From: Mariniblastus fucicola
Lineage (GTDB): Bacteria > Planctomycetota > Planctomycetia > Pirellulales > Pirellulaceae
DNA: 64,000 bases
NCBI RefSeq assembly: GCF_008087665.1
Contig: NZ_CP042912.1
Location: 3,162,001-3,226,000 of the forward strand
Direction of reading: 5' to 3'
Made by a program: the position numbers and the translations under genes. Below are positions 19,030 through 30,513 of this stretch, piece by piece. The notes below the pieces were generated by a model. That model searched no databases, was not told the DNA's origin, and saw nothing but the letters and a program-made list of their open reading frames with translations. The first letter of the stretch is position 1. The number at the start of each line of letters is the position of its first letter.

Positions 19030-20013
19030 CTACGTCGCTGCGGCGGCCGTTCGGATCATGTCCGTCGCGCGATTCGGGGATTCGACGATATGAAACATGA
19101 ACTCCTCAAGATCCAGTGGCTCCATCCTCGCGACGTGCATGATGCACTCCGAGAGCGAAATTTCGCGGGGCAGGGCAGCCAGAAACTTTTGAAATACCAG
19201 CCTGCCAATCTGGATCATGGGGAACTCATACTCGACGTGTTCAGTATGGTCCATTGCCACATCGAAGTGCTCGTCCGCGAGGTCTCCCAACCCATGCAGG
19301 CAAATCAACTCGACGGTACCCTTGACCAGTTCATGTAGCAGCAGTGGCCAGACGCCGGCCTTTCCCTGAACGACTAACTGGCCTTCATCTCGCATCACGC
19401 CGCCCCAACCAACCATCAGCGGCATTAGCATTTTTCCACGAAGCGTTTTCGGCGTTCGCACCTCGCCCCATTTCGGTGTTGATGTGATTGAAGCTCTGAG
19501 CAACTTCATTGGGATTCCATAGATCTGATGGCAAGCACGCTTGCCCAGCATTTGTAGTGCGAATATGTGTTCAGATTCAAGCTCCATGAGCTTCATGTAC
19601 GTTCGCGTTCCGTTGACTTCGTTGCTAAATCCGCGTGTCGACAGTCCGACTGCCTTGCAACGTGCTTTCAGCTCCTTGCGCGTCTCAATGGCTAACGGGC
19701 TTCCATGTCGATTGAAGAACGGATGCTTCGCGAACGGGTGATCGAATCGTCCTTTGGAAACTCGCTTCCAAAACCGCCTTGGACTGCCTGCGATCAGCGG
19801 GATTCCGCCTACCCAGTATCCGAGGTTTCCGTGCAGAAGCATTTGCTCGTACAGCGGAATCAGTTCTGGCTCAAGCTCGTTCAATTCGTCTGCAACGAGG
19901 TGATGAGCGGACCAGAATGCGTGCGTGGCCGCGCCTTGAATGAGCAGATTGAGCGACAGCCGTTTATTGACGGTTTGTCGTTGTTGGTCTGAAAGCGGAT
20001 CTGGCTGCGGCAT
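19030..20013 (-). CDS. Conserved-looking protein of unknown function
   Basis: A 327-residue mostly helical protein, without signal peptide. It has the motifs HAFWSAHHLVADEL near the N-terminus, and LLLHELVKGTVELICLHGL and MDHTEHVEYEFPMIQ in the C-terminal half. The HEL/HHL groups could bind metal, but no known protease pattern fits (there is HELVK, not HExxH). Its ATG overlaps the stop of the upstream small gene (TAATG), so the two are translationally coupled. Family and role are not recognised. Confidence 0.75.
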   Translation of the reverse strand: MPQPDPLSDQQRQTVNKRLSLNLLIQGAATHAFWSAHHLVADELNELEPELIPLYEQMLLHGNLGYWVGGIPLIAGSPRRFWKRVSKGRFDHPFAKHPFFNRHGSPLAIETRKELKARCKAVGLSTRGFSNEVNGTRTYMKLMELESEHIFALQMLGKRACHQIYGIPMKLLRASITSTPKWGEVRTPKTLRGKMLMPLMVGWGGVMRDEGQLVVQGKAGVWPLLLHELVKGTVELICLHGLGDLADEHFDVAMDHTEHVEYEFPMIQIGRLVFQKFLAALPREISLSECIMHVARMEPLDLEEFMFHIVESPNRATDMIRTAAAAT

Positions 20014-20201
20014 TAAATCAGGGCTGGTCGCACATACACGCGAGTCTTCGCAGGCCGCGATCCCTTCGGTTGCGGCAACGGGCGGGTTTCCGGGTACGAG
20101 GGTTCGAAAGGTGAGGGAGCCGGCGTCGGTTTGGGAGGTGCACTCGGCCGAGGCTCGGTGGCTGGTTTCACGTCGGGCTCAACGGTCGGTGTTTCTGGCA
20201 T
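20013..20201 (-). CDS. Small proline-rich protein, coupled to the next gene
   Basis: About 62 residues, of which a third are Pro, with Thr, Ala, Glu and Ser making up much of the rest, ending in RVYVRPALI. It resembles a disordered linker. The ATG at 20201 is taken; a TTG at 20237 is an in-frame alternative. The stop overlaps the next start (TAATG), which is the main argument that it is translated. It may be cotranscribed with ackA, 150 bases upstream. Confidence 0.5.
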   Translation of the reverse strand: MPETPTVEPDVKPATEPRPSAPPKPTPAPSPFEPSYPETRPLPQPKGSRPAKTRVYVRPALI

Positions 20202-20353
20202 CGCGATTCTGTGCTCGGTAAAGTTCAAGTCCTTCAATCGTATACCGTTGCCGAATCGGTTTCAAATGCAAACGTGCCTCAATCGATTCGCAGCTTGCAA
20301 CTTGCCATCGATCGATCGATATTTTTGAAGCGACGATAATACGAAAGGGCTGG

Positions 20354-21577
20354 CTAAGTGCGAATCGTCGATCGTGATTGGTCCAACACGCGAAGCGTTT
20401 CCTGAGCCACCATCTGTTCTTCCTGAGTTCGGATGACCAGAATGCGAGCCTGCGAATCGCGAGTCGCAATGTCGCAGTCGGGAACAGCGTTGTCGTTTTG
20501 AGTCGAATCCAGTTCCAGGCCAAGGCACTCCAGACCTTTGCAAACCTGAGCGCGAAGCGTTGATGAGTTTTCTCCAATGCCAGCGGTAAAGACGATCCCA
20601 TCGACGCCTCCCATGGAAACGGAGAAACTTCCGATCGTCGAACGAATTCGGTCCGCGAACATTTCGATCGCCAACGCAGCTCTTCCATTGCCATTAATCT
20701 GCGGATTGGCGGCGGCTTTCTCAATCGTACGAAAATCCGATGAGACACCGGAAACGCCAAGCAACCCGGAATGTCGATTCAATTTCTCCTGCAGTCCCGC
20801 AGCATCGTAGCCGTGTTCCTGCAGCAGATGAATCAGAATGCCAGGGTCGATCGAACCGCTGCGCGTTCCCATCATCAAACCTTCCAGCGGTGTGAAACCC
20901 ATCGTCGTGTTGATCGGCTGCCCGCCAACGATTGCGGTCGCCGAAGCTCCACTGCCCAAATGGCAAACGATCAATCGAAATTTCGGATCGCCAACTCGAT
21001 CCATCAATTGTTCCGCCCGCTTTGCACAATAGGAATGGCTGATACCATGGAACCCGAACCGGCGGACGCCGTATCGCTCGAACCAGTCGTATGGCACCGG
21101 ATAGACGATCGATTTCCGGGGCAAGTTCGCGAAAAAAGTCGTGTCAAAAACGGCGACCTGCTTCGCATCCCTCAGCTCACGACGGGTTGCTTGAAACGTT
21201 GCCAGAACAGGCGGGTGATGCAGCGGCGCCAATTTGGAAATCTTCTGCAGGCGTATGTTGACTGATTCATCGATCACAACAGGCTCGCCAAACTCGGTGC
21301 CTCCGTGAACGACTCGATGCCCAACGGCGCGGATCGGATCGCGAAAGCCATGTTCATCCAGCGAACGGCAGATCCAGCTGACTGCATCGCCGTAGTTTGG
21401 CAGTTCAGCATGCTCTACCAAGTCTTCGCTTGGCGAAGCCAATTCAAGCTTCAATGTCGCCACGTTCTTGCGACCTTGCCAGTCCACCATTCCGCGGCAA
21501 AGGACTTCGTCAGCGTCGCCATTAAAAAGCGAGAACTTCAGCGTGCTCGAGCCCGCGTTCAATACCAGAATACTCAT
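20354..21577 (-). CDS. ackA: Acetate kinase
   Basis: Makes ATP and acetate from acetyl phosphate. The 407-residue protein has the family landmarks: [14 protein letters not shown] at the start, [24 protein letters not shown] with the active-site region, HLGSGAS and a C-terminal FTAGIGENS. Its ATG overlaps the stop of xfp by four bases (ATGA), so the phosphoketolase and the kinase are coupled. Together they convert a sugar phosphate to ATP through acetyl phosphate. The length is normal. Confidence 0.97.
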   Translation of the reverse strand: MSILVLNAGSSTLKFSLFNGDADEVLCRGMVDWQGRKNVATLKLELASPSEDLVEHAELPNYGDAVSWICRSLDEHGFRDPIRAVGHRVVHGGTEFGEPVVIDESVNIRLQKISKLAPLHHPPVLATFQATRRELRDAKQVAVFDTTFFANLPRKSIVYPVPYDWFERYGVRRFGFHGISHSYCAKRAEQLMDRVGDPKFRLIVCHLGSGASATAIVGGQPINTTMGFTPLEGLMMGTRSGSIDPGILIHLLQEHGYDAAGLQEKLNRHSGLLGVSGVSSDFRTIEKAAANPQINGNGRAALAIEMFADRIRSTIGSFSVSMGGVDGIVFTAGIGENSSTLRAQVCKGLECLGLELDSTQNDNAVPDCDIATRDSQARILVIRTQEEQMVAQETLRVLDQSRSTIRT

Positions 21578-23997
21578 TCGCTGATCTGCTGCTTTCCGCC
21601 CGACCAAACCCAGTCGCGAATTTCGGGCATATCCTGGCCGTATTCGCAAATGTATTGCTTGTGCTCAATTAGTTTGTCACGCATCGCCTGTTTGACATAC
21701 GCGTTCTGCGTTCCCAGATGTGGGACACGGTCGATCACATCGGTGACCAAATGGAAACGATCCATGTCATTGAGCACGACCATGTCGAACGGCGTTGTCG
21801 TCGTGCCTTCTTCTTTATAGCCGCGGACGTGAAGGTTTTGATGATTGCTGCGGCGATACGCGAGTCGATGGATCAACCAGGGGTAGCCGTGAAACGCGAA
21901 AATGATTGGCTTGTCCTTCGTGAACATCAAGTCAAAGTCTTTGTCCGAAAGTCCATGGGGATGCTCGCTGGGCGTTTGCAGTTTCATCAGGTCCACGATG
22001 TTGACGACGCGAATTTTTAGCTCGGGGAGCTCACGACGCAAAATATCAACGGCAGCCAAAGTCTCCAAAGTCGGTACGTCTCCACAGCACGCCATCACCA
22101 CATCGGGTTCGCTACCGCGATCATTGCTGGCCCATTCCCAAATACTGGCTCCTGCGGTGCAGTGTTTGATCGCCTGATCCATCGTCAGCCACTGTTGCGA
22201 AGGTTGCTTTCCCGCCACGATGACATTGACATCGTTCCGGCTACGAAGGCAGTGGTCGGTCACAGAAAGCAGACAGTTTGCATCCGGAGGCAAGTAAACG
22301 CGAATGATTTCGGATTTCTTGTTGACCACGTGGTCGATGAATCCCGGATCCTGATGGCTGAACCCGTTGTGGTCTTGCCGCCAAACGTGCGACGAAAGCA
22401 AATAGTTCAACGACGCAATCGGTCGCCGCCAGGGAATGTCTTCGCAAACCTTCAGCCATTTGGCATGTTGGTTGAACATCGAATCAATGATGTGAATAAA
22501 TGCTTCGTAGCAATTGAAAAACCCGTGCCGACCGGTCAGCAAGTAGCCCTCCAGCCAGCCCTGACACTGGTGCTCTGAAAGCATTTCCATCACGCGGCCG
22601 TTGGGCGAAAGATGATCGTCTCCGGGAAGGATTTCGCCGACGAACGCTCGATCGGTCACATCGAACACATCACCCCAGCGGTTCGACGCATTCTCATCCG
22701 GACTGAAGACACGAAAGTTCTTTGAATCCAGGTTCAGCTTCATCACATCGCGGATAAATTTGCCTTGCACGCGAGTCGCCTCGGCTTTGACGTGTCCGGG
22801 ATGCGAAACTTCGACAGCGTAGTCACGAAAATCGGGCAGGTGAAGGCTCTTGAGCAGCTGTCCGCCGTTGGCGTGAGGGTTGGCTCCCATGCGAAAATTT
22901 CCACGCGGAGCCAGCTCGGCTATCTCGTCGATCAGTCGGCCTTGTTCGTCAAACAGCTCTTCGGGACGATAGCTTTTCATCCACGATTCCAGTAATGCAA
23001 CGTGGTCCGGATTCTCGTGCATTCCGCCCATCGGAACCTGATGGCTTCGCCAGCTGTCTTCGACTTGACGTCCATCGACGTTGCGAGGGCAAGTCCACCC
23101 TTTCGGAGTCTTCAACACGATCATCGGCCAGCGAGGCCGCGTGGTGTCGTCGTTTTTAATTGCGTGCTGCTTGATCCTGCGAATTTCTTCCGTCACCAAG
23201 TCCATCGTCTCGGCCATCTGCTGGTGCATCGTTTCTGGATCCTCGCCTTCGACGAAATACGGCGTATGCCCGTAGCCTCGCAAAAGTTGTTCCAGCTCGT
23301 CACGATCGATTCGAGCGAGCACGGTCGGGTTCGCGATCTTGTATCCGTTGAGATGGAGGATCGGCAGGACGACGCCGTCAGAAATTGGATTGAGGAACTT
23401 GTTCGAATGCCAGCTGGTTGCCAAGGGGCCGGTTTCAGCTTCGCCGTCACCAATGACGCAAGCCACGATCAGGTTCGGGTTGTCGAATGCTGCTCCGTAA
23501 GCGTGCGACAACGCATAGCCCAGCTCGCCGCCTTCGTGGATACTGCCGGGAGTTTCAGGAGCGACGTGGCTGGGAATCCCGCCAGGAAAGCTAAACTGTT
23601 TAAACAGCCGTTTGATTCCTGCAAGGTTTTGTTCGATGTTGGGATAGAGTTCCGTATACGTGCCCTCAAGGTAAGTGTTGGCCACCAATGCCGGTCCGCC
23701 GTGCCCCGGACCGGTGATGAAAATCATTTCCAGGTCATTCTTTTTAATGACCCGATTCAGGTGGGCATACAGGAAATTCAATCCCGGGGTCGTGCCCCAA
23801 TGGCCCAGCAATCGCGGCTTGATGTGTTTGCTGTCGAGCGGTTCTTTTAACAGTGGATTGTCGAAGAGGTAGATCTGTCCAACCGAAAGATAGTTTGCCG
23901 CCCGCCAGTAAGCGTTGATGCGACGCAGTTCGTCTTGGTCCAGTGGCGTCGCCTCGGTTCCTGGAGTCGTCGTCAACGCAGTTGTGTTGAAGCTCAT
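21574..23997 (-). CDS. xfp: Phosphoketolase (xylulose-5-phosphate / fructose-6-phosphate)
   Basis: A thiamine-diphosphate enzyme that splits xylulose 5-phosphate or fructose 6-phosphate to acetyl phosphate. The 807-residue product shows TGPGHGGPA near the N-terminus, the ThDP motif [28 protein letters not shown], and [10 protein letters not shown] in the C-terminal part. The ATG at 23997 has GGA six bases upstream; the frame extends 42 codons more, which is not conserved. The end overlaps ackA. The upstream gene is a cation ATPase 231 bases away on the same strand. Confidence 0.96.
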   Translation of the reverse strand: MSFNTTALTTTPGTEATPLDQDELRRINAYWRAANYLSVGQIYLFDNPLLKEPLDSKHIKPRLLGHWGTTPGLNFLYAHLNRVIKKNDLEMIFITGPGHGGPALVANTYLEGTYTELYPNIEQNLAGIKRLFKQFSFPGGIPSHVAPETPGSIHEGGELGYALSHAYGAAFDNPNLIVACVIGDGEAETGPLATSWHSNKFLNPISDGVVLPILHLNGYKIANPTVLARIDRDELEQLLRGYGHTPYFVEGEDPETMHQQMAETMDLVTEEIRRIKQHAIKNDDTTRPRWPMIVLKTPKGWTCPRNVDGRQVEDSWRSHQVPMGGMHENPDHVALLESWMKSYRPEELFDEQGRLIDEIAELAPRGNFRMGANPHANGGQLLKSLHLPDFRDYAVEVSHPGHVKAEATRVQGKFIRDVMKLNLDSKNFRVFSPDENASNRWGDVFDVTDRAFVGEILPGDDHLSPNGRVMEMLSEHQCQGWLEGYLLTGRHGFFNCYEAFIHIIDSMFNQHAKWLKVCEDIPWRRPIASLNYLLSSHVWRQDHNGFSHQDPGFIDHVVNKKSEIIRVYLPPDANCLLSVTDHCLRSRNDVNVIVAGKQPSQQWLTMDQAIKHCTAGASIWEWASNDRGSEPDVVMACCGDVPTLETLAAVDILRRELPELKIRVVNIVDLMKLQTPSEHPHGLSDKDFDLMFTKDKPIIFAFHGYPWLIHRLAYRRSNHQNLHVRGYKEEGTTTTPFDMVVLNDMDRFHLVTDVIDRVPHLGTQNAYVKQAMRDKLIEHKQYICEYGQDMPEIRDWVWSGGKQQISE

Positions 23998-24228
23998 TTG
24001 CATTCCATGATTTCGATGGTGGTTTGCGAAAACCTCGTACGAGGGCTTTCGCCTTCCAGTCAGGTTGCTCGTTTGCAATCGCTGTGCCAGACCCGGAAAC
24101 ATTCCTTCAGTTAAATTCGGCACAGCAAAATAGCGCTTTAGAATCTACTCTTGGCGATTGAGCGACCGATTCGCGGGCTCGGCATTCCGCACGGGAATGG
24201 CGCGTGCGTTTGGGCACACTCTGTTCGC

Positions 24229-26997
24229 CTATTGATTGCCATTTGGGATCAGTTTTTCTTTCCCGGTTTGCGTGTTCTCGTTGATTCCCATCAAATGCCA
24301 CGCGATCTTCGTCAATTCGATCACGGTCGCCGGCAGCAGCGACAATATGGCGACGACGATCCAAGGCATTGTGTGGAGCGGGACGACGTCAAAAACTCCG
24401 CTGGCAAACGGCAGCGTCAGCACGGCCAGCTGCAACAATCCTGAAACCAGAAACGCGGCAAACAGCCACGGATTCGAAAACGGACCAAGCTCCGGCAATG
24501 TATAGCGATGACTGCGACAGACCAATGCGTAGGCAAGTTGTGCAAAAGCCGTGATCGCGAATGCGGTGCTTCTCGCGACGTCCGTGTTGGCTGGGTCGTT
24601 CTCATAAGCCCACCAAAATCCGAACAATGCGGCTGCCGCGATGAGGAAGCCGTGATAGAAAATCAGCAGCCCTCGTTGAACCGTGATCACGGGCTCTTTG
24701 GGCGGACGTGGTTTGCGTTTCATGATGTCTGGTTCCGGCGGTTCCATGGCCAGCGCCAATGCCGGCAGGCCGTCGGTCACCAGATTGATCCAGAGGATCT
24801 GAATTGCCAACAGCGGCACTGGAAATCCGATGATCGCGGCCGCAAACATCAACATGACTTCGCCCGCGTTGCACGAAAGCAGGTAGTGCACGAACTTCTG
24901 AATGTTGTCAAAGATCCCGCGGCCTTCCCGGACAGCGTTTACGATCGAAGTAAAATTGTCGTCGGTCAAAACCATGTCTGCGGCTTCTTTGGTGACGTCG
25001 GTGCCAGTCACCCCCATCGCGATGCCGATGTCGGCCGCTTTGATCGCAGGAGCATCGTTTACGCCGTCGCCGGTCATGGCAACGACTTGTCCACGTTGCT
25101 TCCACGCGTTCACCACACGTAATTTATGAGCCGCAGAAACCCGAGCGTATACCGCGATCTGATCAACTTTTTGTTCCAACTCTTCCTTGCTCATCCTATC
25201 CAGGTCCGCACCTGTCACGGCCAAACAGTCTGCAGATGCGATCGCCAACTCCCGTCCAATTGCCAGTGCGGTTTCCGGATGGTCGCCAGTGATCATCACG
25301 GGGCGGACTCCGGCGCCGTGGCATTCGGCAACTGCGGATTTTACTTCCTCACGTGGCGGATCGATCATGCCAACCGAACCGACGTAAATCAGTTCGGATT
25401 CTTGATATTGTTCGCCAACCTGTTGCGGATCGTGTCGAAACGCCAGCGCCAATACGCGAAGGGCACGGCCGGCCATGTCCGAATTTTGCTGTTGTATCTC
25501 CTGTCTGCGAGTTTCCGTGAGCGCTGCAATCTGACCGTTGCGAAGCTCTTGAGTGCATTTGCTGAGGATGACTTCGGGAGCACCCTTGGTGTACATGATT
25601 CTCGAGTCATCAGGCTGCTTCATGATCACCGACATTGCTTTCCGGTCGGAGTCAAACGGGATCTCGAATACAACTCGGCGCGACGCACCATCGAGATCGA
25701 ATCCGCCTTTCATCGCCATCACGATCAAAGCACCTTCCGTCGGGTCGCCGATGACTTGCCAAGTCTTGCCGTGTTTTCCCGGCACCACGCTCGCACTGTT
25801 ACAATGCGCTGCAACGGCAAGAGCCTGCTGCAAATCCGGATGATCTTGCGGATCAACGGACGTGTCAGCCCGGTCAATCGGTTGAAATTCGCCACGTGGC
25901 AGATAGCCGGCTCCGCTGATTTTGAACTTGCCTTCGCCCACGTTCAGCTCTCGGACAGTCATTTCGTTTCGAGTCAACGTTCCGGTTTTGTCGGAGCAGA
26001 TCACTGTCACAGATCCAAGTGTTTCCACGCTGGGAAGCTTGCGGACGAGCGCGTTTCGCTTCACCATTCGCTGCAGCCCGAGCGCCAGAGCGATTGTCAC
26101 GACTGCTGGCAATCCTTCGGGAACGGCCGCAACAGCAAGGCTGACAGCGACCAGCAAAGTCTCCAGCAGTTCGCCGCCGCGCGCGTACTCGATGGCGAAA
26201 ATGATGCCGACCAAAACCAGGCAAACCACCACGAGGATACGTCCAAGTTCCGCCAGTCGACGTTGCAGCGGAGTCGGCTCATTGTCTGCCGCACCCAACA
26301 TCCCTGCGATGTTGCCCAATTCTGTCTGCATTCCCGTTGCCGTTACGACAGCGGTGGCTTTACCGTTCGCCAAAACGGTGCCCATAAAGACTGAATTCTC
26401 CCGGTCGCCCAACGGCGTGTCTTCAGCCAGAACCGCTTCCGCGTCTTTACTGCCCGGCACGGACTCACCAGTCAGCGAGGCTTCCTGCACAGAAACCGCG
26501 AAGGACTCAATCAGCCTCGCGTCTGCCGGTACGTTGTCGCCCGCGTCGAGTTGAATAATGTCGCCCGGTACCAGCTCTTTGGCCGGAATACTGTGAACTG
26601 TTCCTCCACGGCGAGTCTTGGCCATCGGTGACGACATCGCGCGGAGCGCCGCGAGGGCTCGCCCGGCACGTTCTTCCTGTACAAATCCGAGGATTCCATT
26701 GACGACCACGATTGCCATGATTGCCAACGTATCGACCCACTCGCCCATCGCTCCGGCAAGGATCGCAGCCACAATCAAAATCCAGATCACCAGTTCCTTA
26801 AACTGGGAAAGGAGTTTTTTCCATGTAGGTTCGGGCTGTGCTTTCGCCAGTTCGTTCCAACCATATTGTGTCCGTCGCTGCTCAATCGACGATTCCGCCA
26901 AACCCGATTCGACGCTCGACCCAAGCCGATCAACGACCTGTTGGGCTGGGGCAGCATAGGCAGCAGACAGTTCAGAATTGGGTGGCAATTGACTCAA
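24229..26997 (-). CDS. P2-type cation-transporting ATPase (Ca2+-type)
   Basis: This 922-residue ion pump has an N-terminal actuator region with LTGESVP, the membrane motif VPEGLPAVV characteristic of SERCA-type P2 pumps, the phosphorylation motif CSDKTGTLT with Asp near residue 335, TGDHPETA, and [11 protein letters not shown]. Ten membrane segments are expected. The substrate is probably Ca2+; Mn2+ or Na+ cannot be excluded without alignment of the helix 4-6 ligands. The start is a TTG, supported by AAGGA seven bases upstream. Such ATPases often sit beside phosphoketolase/acetate kinase operons, as here. Confidence 0.93.
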   Translation of the reverse strand: MSQLPPNSELSAAYAAPAQQVVDRLGSSVESGLAESSIEQRRTQYGWNELAKAQPEPTWKKLLSQFKELVIWILIVAAILAGAMGEWVDTLAIMAIVVVNGILGFVQEERAGRALAALRAMSSPMAKTRRGGTVHSIPAKELVPGDIIQLDAGDNVPADARLIESFAVSVQEASLTGESVPGSKDAEAVLAEDTPLGDRENSVFMGTVLANGKATAVVTATGMQTELGNIAGMLGAADNEPTPLQRRLAELGRILVVVCLVLVGIIFAIEYARGGELLETLLVAVSLAVAAVPEGLPAVVTIALALGLQRMVKRNALVRKLPSVETLGSVTVICSDKTGTLTRNEMTVRELNVGEGKFKISGAGYLPRGEFQPIDRADTSVDPQDHPDLQQALAVAAHCNSASVVPGKHGKTWQVIGDPTEGALIVMAMKGGFDLDGASRRVVFEIPFDSDRKAMSVIMKQPDDSRIMYTKGAPEVILSKCTQELRNGQIAALTETRRQEIQQQNSDMAGRALRVLALAFRHDPQQVGEQYQESELIYVGSVGMIDPPREEVKSAVAECHGAGVRPVMITGDHPETALAIGRELAIASADCLAVTGADLDRMSKEELEQKVDQIAVYARVSAAHKLRVVNAWKQRGQVVAMTGDGVNDAPAIKAADIGIAMGVTGTDVTKEAADMVLTDDNFTSIVNAVREGRGIFDNIQKFVHYLLSCNAGEVMLMFAAAIIGFPVPLLAIQILWINLVTDGLPALALAMEPPEPDIMKRKPRPPKEPVITVQRGLLIFYHGFLIAAAALFGFWWAYENDPANTDVARSTAFAITAFAQLAYALVCRSHRYTLPELGPFSNPWLFAAFLVSGLLQLAVLTLPFASGVFDVVPLHTMPWIVVAILSLLPATVIELTKIAWHLMGINENTQTGKEKLIPNGNQ

Positions 26998-27230
26998 CGC
27001 GACGTCCTTGATGATTTCGAGTAAACCGATGCCAGTGACTTTATTGCAATCGGCATGCCACGATATTTGAAAGTGGACCGGTTAGGGGTTGCGCGTCTGA
27101 CAGAGTAGATTTCCCGCGAATTGCTGCAAAACACGTCATAGATTTGCTGAGGTCGCACTGTGCGAATTGGCGCGCAAGATTTTGGCACGGGCGATCTCCC
27201 TGGCATATCACACGTCGGCGAAACAGAAAT

Positions 27231-28253
27231 CTAAGGCGTTGTTGCATGTTCCAACGAATAACCAAATTCCAGATAAATCAGCGCCGCGAGCGCGAACAGC
27301 AAGATTGCCCAGATTGCGATTGCGATTCGAACCGCACGTTTGGCCCGATTGGCTTCCCACCACGAGTGAGGACGAAGCCCCTGAGCCAGAAACGTGAGCG
27401 TGCCTGCAAGGTTGACGCAAATGACGTTGGCGGAAACAAGCATCAACGCGCCCGAGGCCGCTTTGTAGTCGCCAGACACCAGCAGCATTCCAAAAACAGC
27501 GAACGGCGGAAGCAGGGCGACCGCCACCATGACGCCGATCAACGCCGACGGTGCTCCGCTGGTGAAGGCCAGCACTCCCGCACATCCTGACGCCAACGCC
27601 AAGATGATGTCTCCACCGGAAACTTGTGTCCGCGCCGCGATCGCCTCCTGGGTGACGCTGACGGGGAACAGAATTCCGATGAACGCTGCAGACAGAAAAG
27701 CAATCGCCAGACCGACAATGTTTGCTTTTAACGATTTCCCAACCAGTTTCCAATCACCCAGCGTCGTTGCCAAACAGAGCGCCATGTTGGGGCCCAACAA
27801 TGGGGCGATCACCATCGCTCCGATCAAAATCGCAGTGTCACCGCGGATTAGTCCCACAGCGGCGACGAGAGTGGCGATTATCGCTTGAGCAATAAACACT
27901 CGGGTGATGTTTGCGCCTGCGGAAACCTGGTTATAAATCTCTTCGCGATTAATTCGCTCAGCAGACTTTTCTTCTTCAACCTCGTCTTCGTTCGCTTCTG
28001 GCTCGACCGGTCGCGGCAAAGTTGCTTCCACCGGGATTAACATGACGCGAAATCCGTCGACGTTGGCAAATCGCTCCACCAGTTTGTCCATTAACGATTC
28101 GACATCACCAGCATCAACAAGGATCCGAACAAGTGCCTTTTCGTCGTTGAGCATTTCATCCCAACGATCAACGACTTTTCCGTTTTCGGGCAAGTCTTCC
28201 AGCGCCGACAGCGAAGCGGCCGGGATGATCGATTCAATCAGGCGAAGGGCCAC
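27231..28253 (-). CDS. DUF389 / TIGR00341 family membrane protein
   Basis: This 340-residue protein has a soluble N-terminal part (residues 1-90), a short Glu-rich linker, and then about six to seven membrane segments with GAMVIAPLLGPNMAL, a typical DUF389 motif. The family's function is unknown. The start is a GTG with AAGGAG nine bases upstream. It is 64 bases downstream of the Na/Pi symporter gene on the same strand, suggesting one transcript, and thereby a link to ion or phosphate transport. Confidence 0.88.
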   Translation of the reverse strand: MALRLIESIIPAASLSALEDLPENGKVVDRWDEMLNDEKALVRILVDAGDVESLMDKLVERFANVDGFRVMLIPVEATLPRPVEPEANEDEVEEEKSAERINREEIYNQVSAGANITRVFIAQAIIATLVAAVGLIRGDTAILIGAMVIAPLLGPNMALCLATTLGDWKLVGKSLKANIVGLAIAFLSAAFIGILFPVSVTQEAIAARTQVSGGDIILALASGCAGVLAFTSGAPSALIGVMVAVALLPPFAVFGMLLVSGDYKAASGALMLVSANVICVNLAGTLTFLAQGLRPHSWWEANRAKRAVRIAIAIWAILLFALAALIYLEFGYSLEHATTP

Positions 28254-28317
28254 GGTTGAGACTCCTTAAGGGTTGTGTCGCGGCATCGGATGACGTTCTG
28301 CGATTGAGGAATAGAGT

Positions 28318-30075
28318 TCATTCAACTGACTCCGAAGGCTCATCTGGCTTGGAATTTGCATCTGCGATCTCGGTCAACGTTTCGCCAACGTTCGACGATC
28401 CTTCTTCAATCAAAACCAATCGGGCAATTCGCCGCGTGAGCGTATTGATTCGCTTCAGGTTCTCTATCAAATCCGTTTCCAATTTGTAGGTTGCGAGTCG
28501 ATTGGGCTCGTCAGCCACCAAACGTTTTGCCAAATGTTCAGCGGCAACATCGGACAGCTGGTTGACTCTTTCTTTACTTTCGATCGCATCCAGAGCCGAC
28601 TGTCGATCGCCGGTTTCCAGTGCCGTCATGGTTTTGCCCTGAGCTTGAATGACTTCCTGTTCGATCGGATTCAGCACTGCCACGGTCGACGGGCTGATGC
28701 CAAAGCCTAGCGAAATTCGTTTTCGCGCGTTGACCAGCATTTCTTTGTCCATGACATCGCCGATGTTCTCAAGGTAGTTCGCAATGCCAACAAACTCGTG
28801 GATCATTTTCGGCTGGGGATCGATCAGGTTTTGCTGGGAAAGTTTGGCGAGGTAGGTGATGATTTGCCCGTACAACAAGTCGACGTCGTCATCCAAACTT
28901 GCGATCCGCTGGATGTCTTCCGTTTTGCCTTGCAAAGCAACGCCCATCGAACTGCCCAGCATGTTGCTGACAATAACGCCCAGTCGGACTAACTCGCGAC
29001 GGGTTTGGTCGAGAGCCAGTGAAGGTTGTTCGAGCAGTTGCTCGTCGAGAAACTTCGCTTTCATTCCAATCTCTTCCGGCCGTTCGGGAACCAACCAGTT
29101 GACCAGTTTCGCCATCGGTCCCGTGAACCAGATGAACAGAAAAGCATTGCCGACATTGAAAAGCGTGTGAGCGTTTGCGATTTGACGCGGAGTGTCGGCC
29201 GAGACCCTTGCGGCATCATCAAGACCGCTTGAAACTGGCGATATTGCTCGCACGAGGTCAGCGAACTGATAGATGAAAAACATCCACAGCAAAACGCCTC
29301 CCGCATTGAAAATTACATGGACCCAGGCGGCTTGGATGGCCTCTCGGGAACGCCCCATCGCCGAAAGAATCGCGGTCACACAGGTTCCGATGTTTGCTCC
29401 AAAGCACAAACCGATTCCTGACTCCAGTGAAATCATGCCTTGACTGGCCAGAACGATCACGATTCCTGTCGTCGCTGATGAACTCTGCACAATGGCCGTG
29501 AAAACGGCGCCGATCGCAATCGCCAAGAGAGGATGCTTCATGTTCTGCATCGCGTCGATGAACGGAGGCCATGCTCTAAGCGGACCGGTCGCGTTGCTCA
29601 TCAGTTCCATGCCGAAGAAGATCAGCCCCAAACCCATCAAAGCCATGCCCCACTGCTTACCTTTGTTTGTTTTGGCGACGATGTCAGTCAGGAAGCCGAC
29701 GGCAATCATCAACAAGCCGTACTTGTAAACCTGGAACGCAATTATCTGAGCCGTGATTGTCGTGCCGACGTTGGCTCCAACAATGACCCCGATGGATTGG
29801 CTTAGTGAGAGCAAACCGGCGGAAATAAAACCGACGATCAAAACGGTTGTCACTGAAGACGACTGAATCACCGCAGTCACGATCATCCCCGCCAAAGCAG
29901 CGGTGTATCGGTTAGCGGTTAGTTTGCCCAGCAGCGTTTTCATGCTGCCGCCGGCTACCGTTTTAAGGCTTTCGGTCATTTGTCGCATGCCGAACAGAAA
30001 CAACGCCATTCCGCCGCCCAGTCCTGTGACGAGTGCGCCAATCTGCAGATTCGAAGGATCGGCGAGTTCGGACAT
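28318..30075 (-). CDS. Na/Pi cotransporter family protein with PhoU-like domain
   Basis: Two inverted membrane repeats each contain the family signature (QSSSVTTVLIVGFI and QSSSATTGIVIVLA). The C-terminal 200 residues are helical and PhoU-like, as in bacterial type II Na/Pi (NptA-like) symporters. The 585-residue length is usual. The role is sodium-coupled phosphate movement across the inner membrane. The start at MSELADPS is preferred over an upstream in-frame alternative because it places the first membrane helix near the N-terminus, although no strong ribosome-binding site is seen. Confidence 0.92.
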   Translation of the reverse strand: MSELADPSNLQIGALVTGLGGGMALFLFGMRQMTESLKTVAGGSMKTLLGKLTANRYTAALAGMIVTAVIQSSSVTTVLIVGFISAGLLSLSQSIGVIVGANVGTTITAQIIAFQVYKYGLLMIAVGFLTDIVAKTNKGKQWGMALMGLGLIFFGMELMSNATGPLRAWPPFIDAMQNMKHPLLAIAIGAVFTAIVQSSSATTGIVIVLASQGMISLESGIGLCFGANIGTCVTAILSAMGRSREAIQAAWVHVIFNAGGVLLWMFFIYQFADLVRAISPVSSGLDDAARVSADTPRQIANAHTLFNVGNAFLFIWFTGPMAKLVNWLVPERPEEIGMKAKFLDEQLLEQPSLALDQTRRELVRLGVIVSNMLGSSMGVALQGKTEDIQRIASLDDDVDLLYGQIITYLAKLSQQNLIDPQPKMIHEFVGIANYLENIGDVMDKEMLVNARKRISLGFGISPSTVAVLNPIEQEVIQAQGKTMTALETGDRQSALDAIESKERVNQLSDVAAEHLAKRLVADEPNRLATYKLETDLIENLKRINTLTRRIARLVLIEEGSSNVGETLTEIADANSKPDEPSESVE

Positions 30076-30237
30076 TTGTGCTTTCTGTGGCGAGGAACAA
30101 TCGGACAATCAACGCCGATGAACCACAGATTTTACTCTTGCCACGATCCGGCTACACGGGCTGTTCCAAACTATTTGAACATGGACAGGTTCACCGAAGA
30201 AGCTCGAGGCATCCAGATTCGCCTCGGCAACTGAGAA

Positions 30238-30513
30238 CTACCAAACGACGTTTGCCATCAGGGTCGCGCAAATGAGAAACGGGAAAATCCCCCAACGAAC
30301 CGGGAGAGAGTCGACAACAGTCAGGTCGTTGCGACTGCGTGCGGCGACAAAGGCGATCGCCAACCAATGCGCAGCGACCGCAGCAACGCAAATGCGAAAC
30401 CCGCGTCCACCATCGAGCAACAACGAAGACAGCACCAGGCAGGCCAGTTGGGTCGATGTGATGACCAAAAAATGCGCGCGAACATGATTAAATTCCATAT
30501 TGCGTGATTGCAT
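30238..30513 (-). CDS. Small membrane protein of unknown function
   Basis: About 91 residues with three hydrophobic segments, the last ending in FPFLICATLMANVVW. The start is uncertain: the ATG at 30513 has GGGAC eight bases upstream; a GTG at 30555 and an ATG at 30498 are alternatives. Composition is that of a real membrane protein. I know no family and see no operon partner. Confidence 0.5.
   Translation of the reverse strand: MQSRNMEFNHVRAHFLVITSTQLACLVLSSLLLDGGRGFRICVAAVAAHWLAIAFVAARSRNDLTVVDSLPVRWGIFPFLICATLMANVVW

Noticed and set aside
27183-27200. Second sigma-54-like site (TGGCACGGGCG)
   Set aside because: The -12 part (TTGC) is missing at the proper distance and no plus-strand gene follows.
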